Origin: an uncultured Solirubrobacter sp.
GTDB lineage: Bacteria; Actinomycetota; Thermoleophilia; Solirubrobacterales; Solirubrobacteraceae
Direction: 5' to 3'
DNA length: 13,571 nt
Assembly (NCBI GenBank): GCA_937871635.1
Contig: CALMNS010000763.1
Location: forward strand, 1-13,571
In this document: positions 12,783 to 13,571 of the stretch, in pieces
Numbering within the stretch: position 1 is the stretch's first letter
Layout of the letters: each line of letters opens with the position of its first letter
Position numbers and translations under genes: made by a program
Notes under the pieces: generated by a model
The model's database searches: none
Told to the model about the DNA's origin: nothing
Seen by the model: only the letters and a program-made list of their open reading frames with translations

Positions 12783-13571
12783 GACGGCACCGCCTCGGGC
12801 TCTCGCCCGGTACGTACCGAGACCCGCATGACCAGGGCGATCGCCGACCCGGCGAACGCCAGGCACGCGCCGGCGAAGAACGCGTCCCGGAAGCCGTCGG
12901 TGAGCGGGGCGGCCACGTCGCCGGCGGTCGCGATGGTCGCGAGCAGGGCGAGCCCGAGCGAGCTCCCCGCCTGGTAGGCCGTGTTGAGCAGGCCAGAGGC
13001 GAGCCCCGTGTCCGCGCCGCGCACGGCCGACGTCGCCGCGATCGCCGCGGGCACGAACGACGCGCCGATGCCCGCGGCGCACAGCAGCGACGGGACGAGC
13101 ACGTCGCCCGCCCACGTCGCGTCGTCGTCGACGTGGGAGAGCAGCAGCATTCCGGCGCCGAGCAGCGCCATCCCGCCGATCATCACCCCAGCCGGGCCCA
13201 GGGCCGTCGCCAGGCGGCTCGCGATGCGCGTCGTGACGACGATGGTGAGCGACATGGGCACAAACGCGAGCCCCGCCTGCAGCGCGGACAGGCCGAGGAC
13301 CTGCTGCAGGAGCAGCGTGACGAGGAACCACAGCGAGAACGCCACGGCGCCGAGGCAGAACACGACGGCGTTTGCCCCGGCCAGCCCCCGTGAGCCGAGC
13401 ACCCGCAGGGGCACGAGCGGCGCCGCCGCCAGCCGGGCCTCGACCAGCACGAAGAGCGCCAGCAGCGCACAGCCCCCGGCGAGCGGGCCGAGCGTGGCGG
13501 CGGCGGAGAACCCGTGGCGCTCGCTCACGATGATCCCGTAGGTCACGAGCACGAGACCGGCGGTCACGCAC
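12779..13571 (-). CDS. MFS exporter, DHA2 (EmrB/QacA-like) family, C-terminal half
   Basis: The visible 263 or so residues are the C-terminal half of a 14-helix drug:H+ antiporter; the start lies beyond the window edge. Successive hydrophobic segments are clear: LVLVTYGIIV, LAGGCALLALFVLVE, ANAVVFCLGAVAFSLWFLVT, GLAFVPMSLTIVV, GVMIGGMALLGAGMLLL, VPSLLCAAGIGASFVPAAIA, GSSLGLALLATIA and FFAGACLAFAGSAIALVM. RVLGSRGLAGAN and DTGLASGLLNTAYQAGSSLG are the usual DHA2 landmarks. It is the first visible gene of an operon with the kinase-like and LLM genes, overlapping the former by four bases. Export of an antibiotic or toxic metabolite is likely by family; the substrate is unknown. Confidence 0.9.
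   Translation of the reverse strand, partial: CVTAGLVLVTYGIIVSERHGFSAAATLGPLAGGCALLALFVLVEARLAAAPLVPLRVLGSRGLAGANAVVFCLGAVAFSLWFLVTLLLQQVLGLSALQAGLAFVPMSLTIVVTTRIASRLATALGPAGVMIGGMALLGAGMLLLSHVDDDATWAGDVLVPSLLCAAGIGASFVPAAIAATSAVRGADTGLASGLLNTAYQAGSSLGLALLATIATAGDVAAPLTDGFRDAFFAGACLAFAGSAIALVMRVSVRTGREPEAVPS

Noticed and set aside
1..13571. CRISPR array or defence system
   Set aside because: No regularly spaced direct repeats and no Cas, restriction, toxin-antitoxin or known defence protein families were seen.

Overview
The window is high-GC bacterial DNA, and its gene content points to a soil actinobacterium. The clues are an F420-type luciferase-like oxidoreductase, NmrA-like reductases, a DHA2-type exporter, an actinobacterial-style ABC-2 permease remnant, frequent GTG starts and GTGA stop/start overlaps. 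A lineage such as Solirubrobacterales or Streptomyces-like actinobacteria is possible, but this is inference; no marker gene is present.

Layout. (1) Positions 235-2496 hold a minus-strand stress-response block. Read 5' to 3' it contains a NemR-like TetR repressor, a DJ-1/PfpI (Hsp31-type) protein, a strong hairpin, and an atypical SDR closed by a second hairpin. An identical 17-bp operator lies in front of both the repressor and the DJ-1 gene. (2) Positions 2499-3453 are a gene graveyard: the C-terminal part of an HbpS/GlcG-like protein, the first codons of an SDR, and the C-terminal half of an ABC-2 permease. (3) Positions 3450-5712 carry an intact NmrA-like reductase, whose GTG overlaps the dead permease's stop, and a secreted glycerophosphodiester phosphodiesterase with a hairpin terminator. 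(4) Positions 5851-7335 hold an AraC regulator with one frameshift, followed by a RibD/dihydrofolate-reductase-like gene. (5) Positions 7447-8906 are an accessory patch: a broken serine recombinase, an intact small RNase HI, and remnants of two insertion sequences. (6) Positions 8928-9888 hold a divergent MarR/cupin pair sharing a promoter region with an 8-bp inverted repeat. (7) Positions 9889-11017 are mostly non-coding, with half of a VOC/glyoxalase gene. (8) Positions 11018-13571 form a minus-strand operon of an MFS exporter (runs off the window), an aminoglycoside-phosphotransferase-like gene and an LLM-class oxidoreductase. The last two are disrupted.

The most coherent system is the repressor/DJ-1 module. 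The TetR protein keeps the Cys and Lys that align with NemR Cys106 and Lys175, the pair known from E. coli to form a reversible redox switch. It sits beside a DJ-1-family protein behind duplicated operators, which suggests a circuit sensing electrophiles or hypochlorous-type oxidants.

A second theme is the number of frame breaks, about ten in the window. Most look like loss of a single base in a short G/C run. This could be real decay of accessory genes or uncorrected sequencing error, and it affects how every broken gene here should be read.
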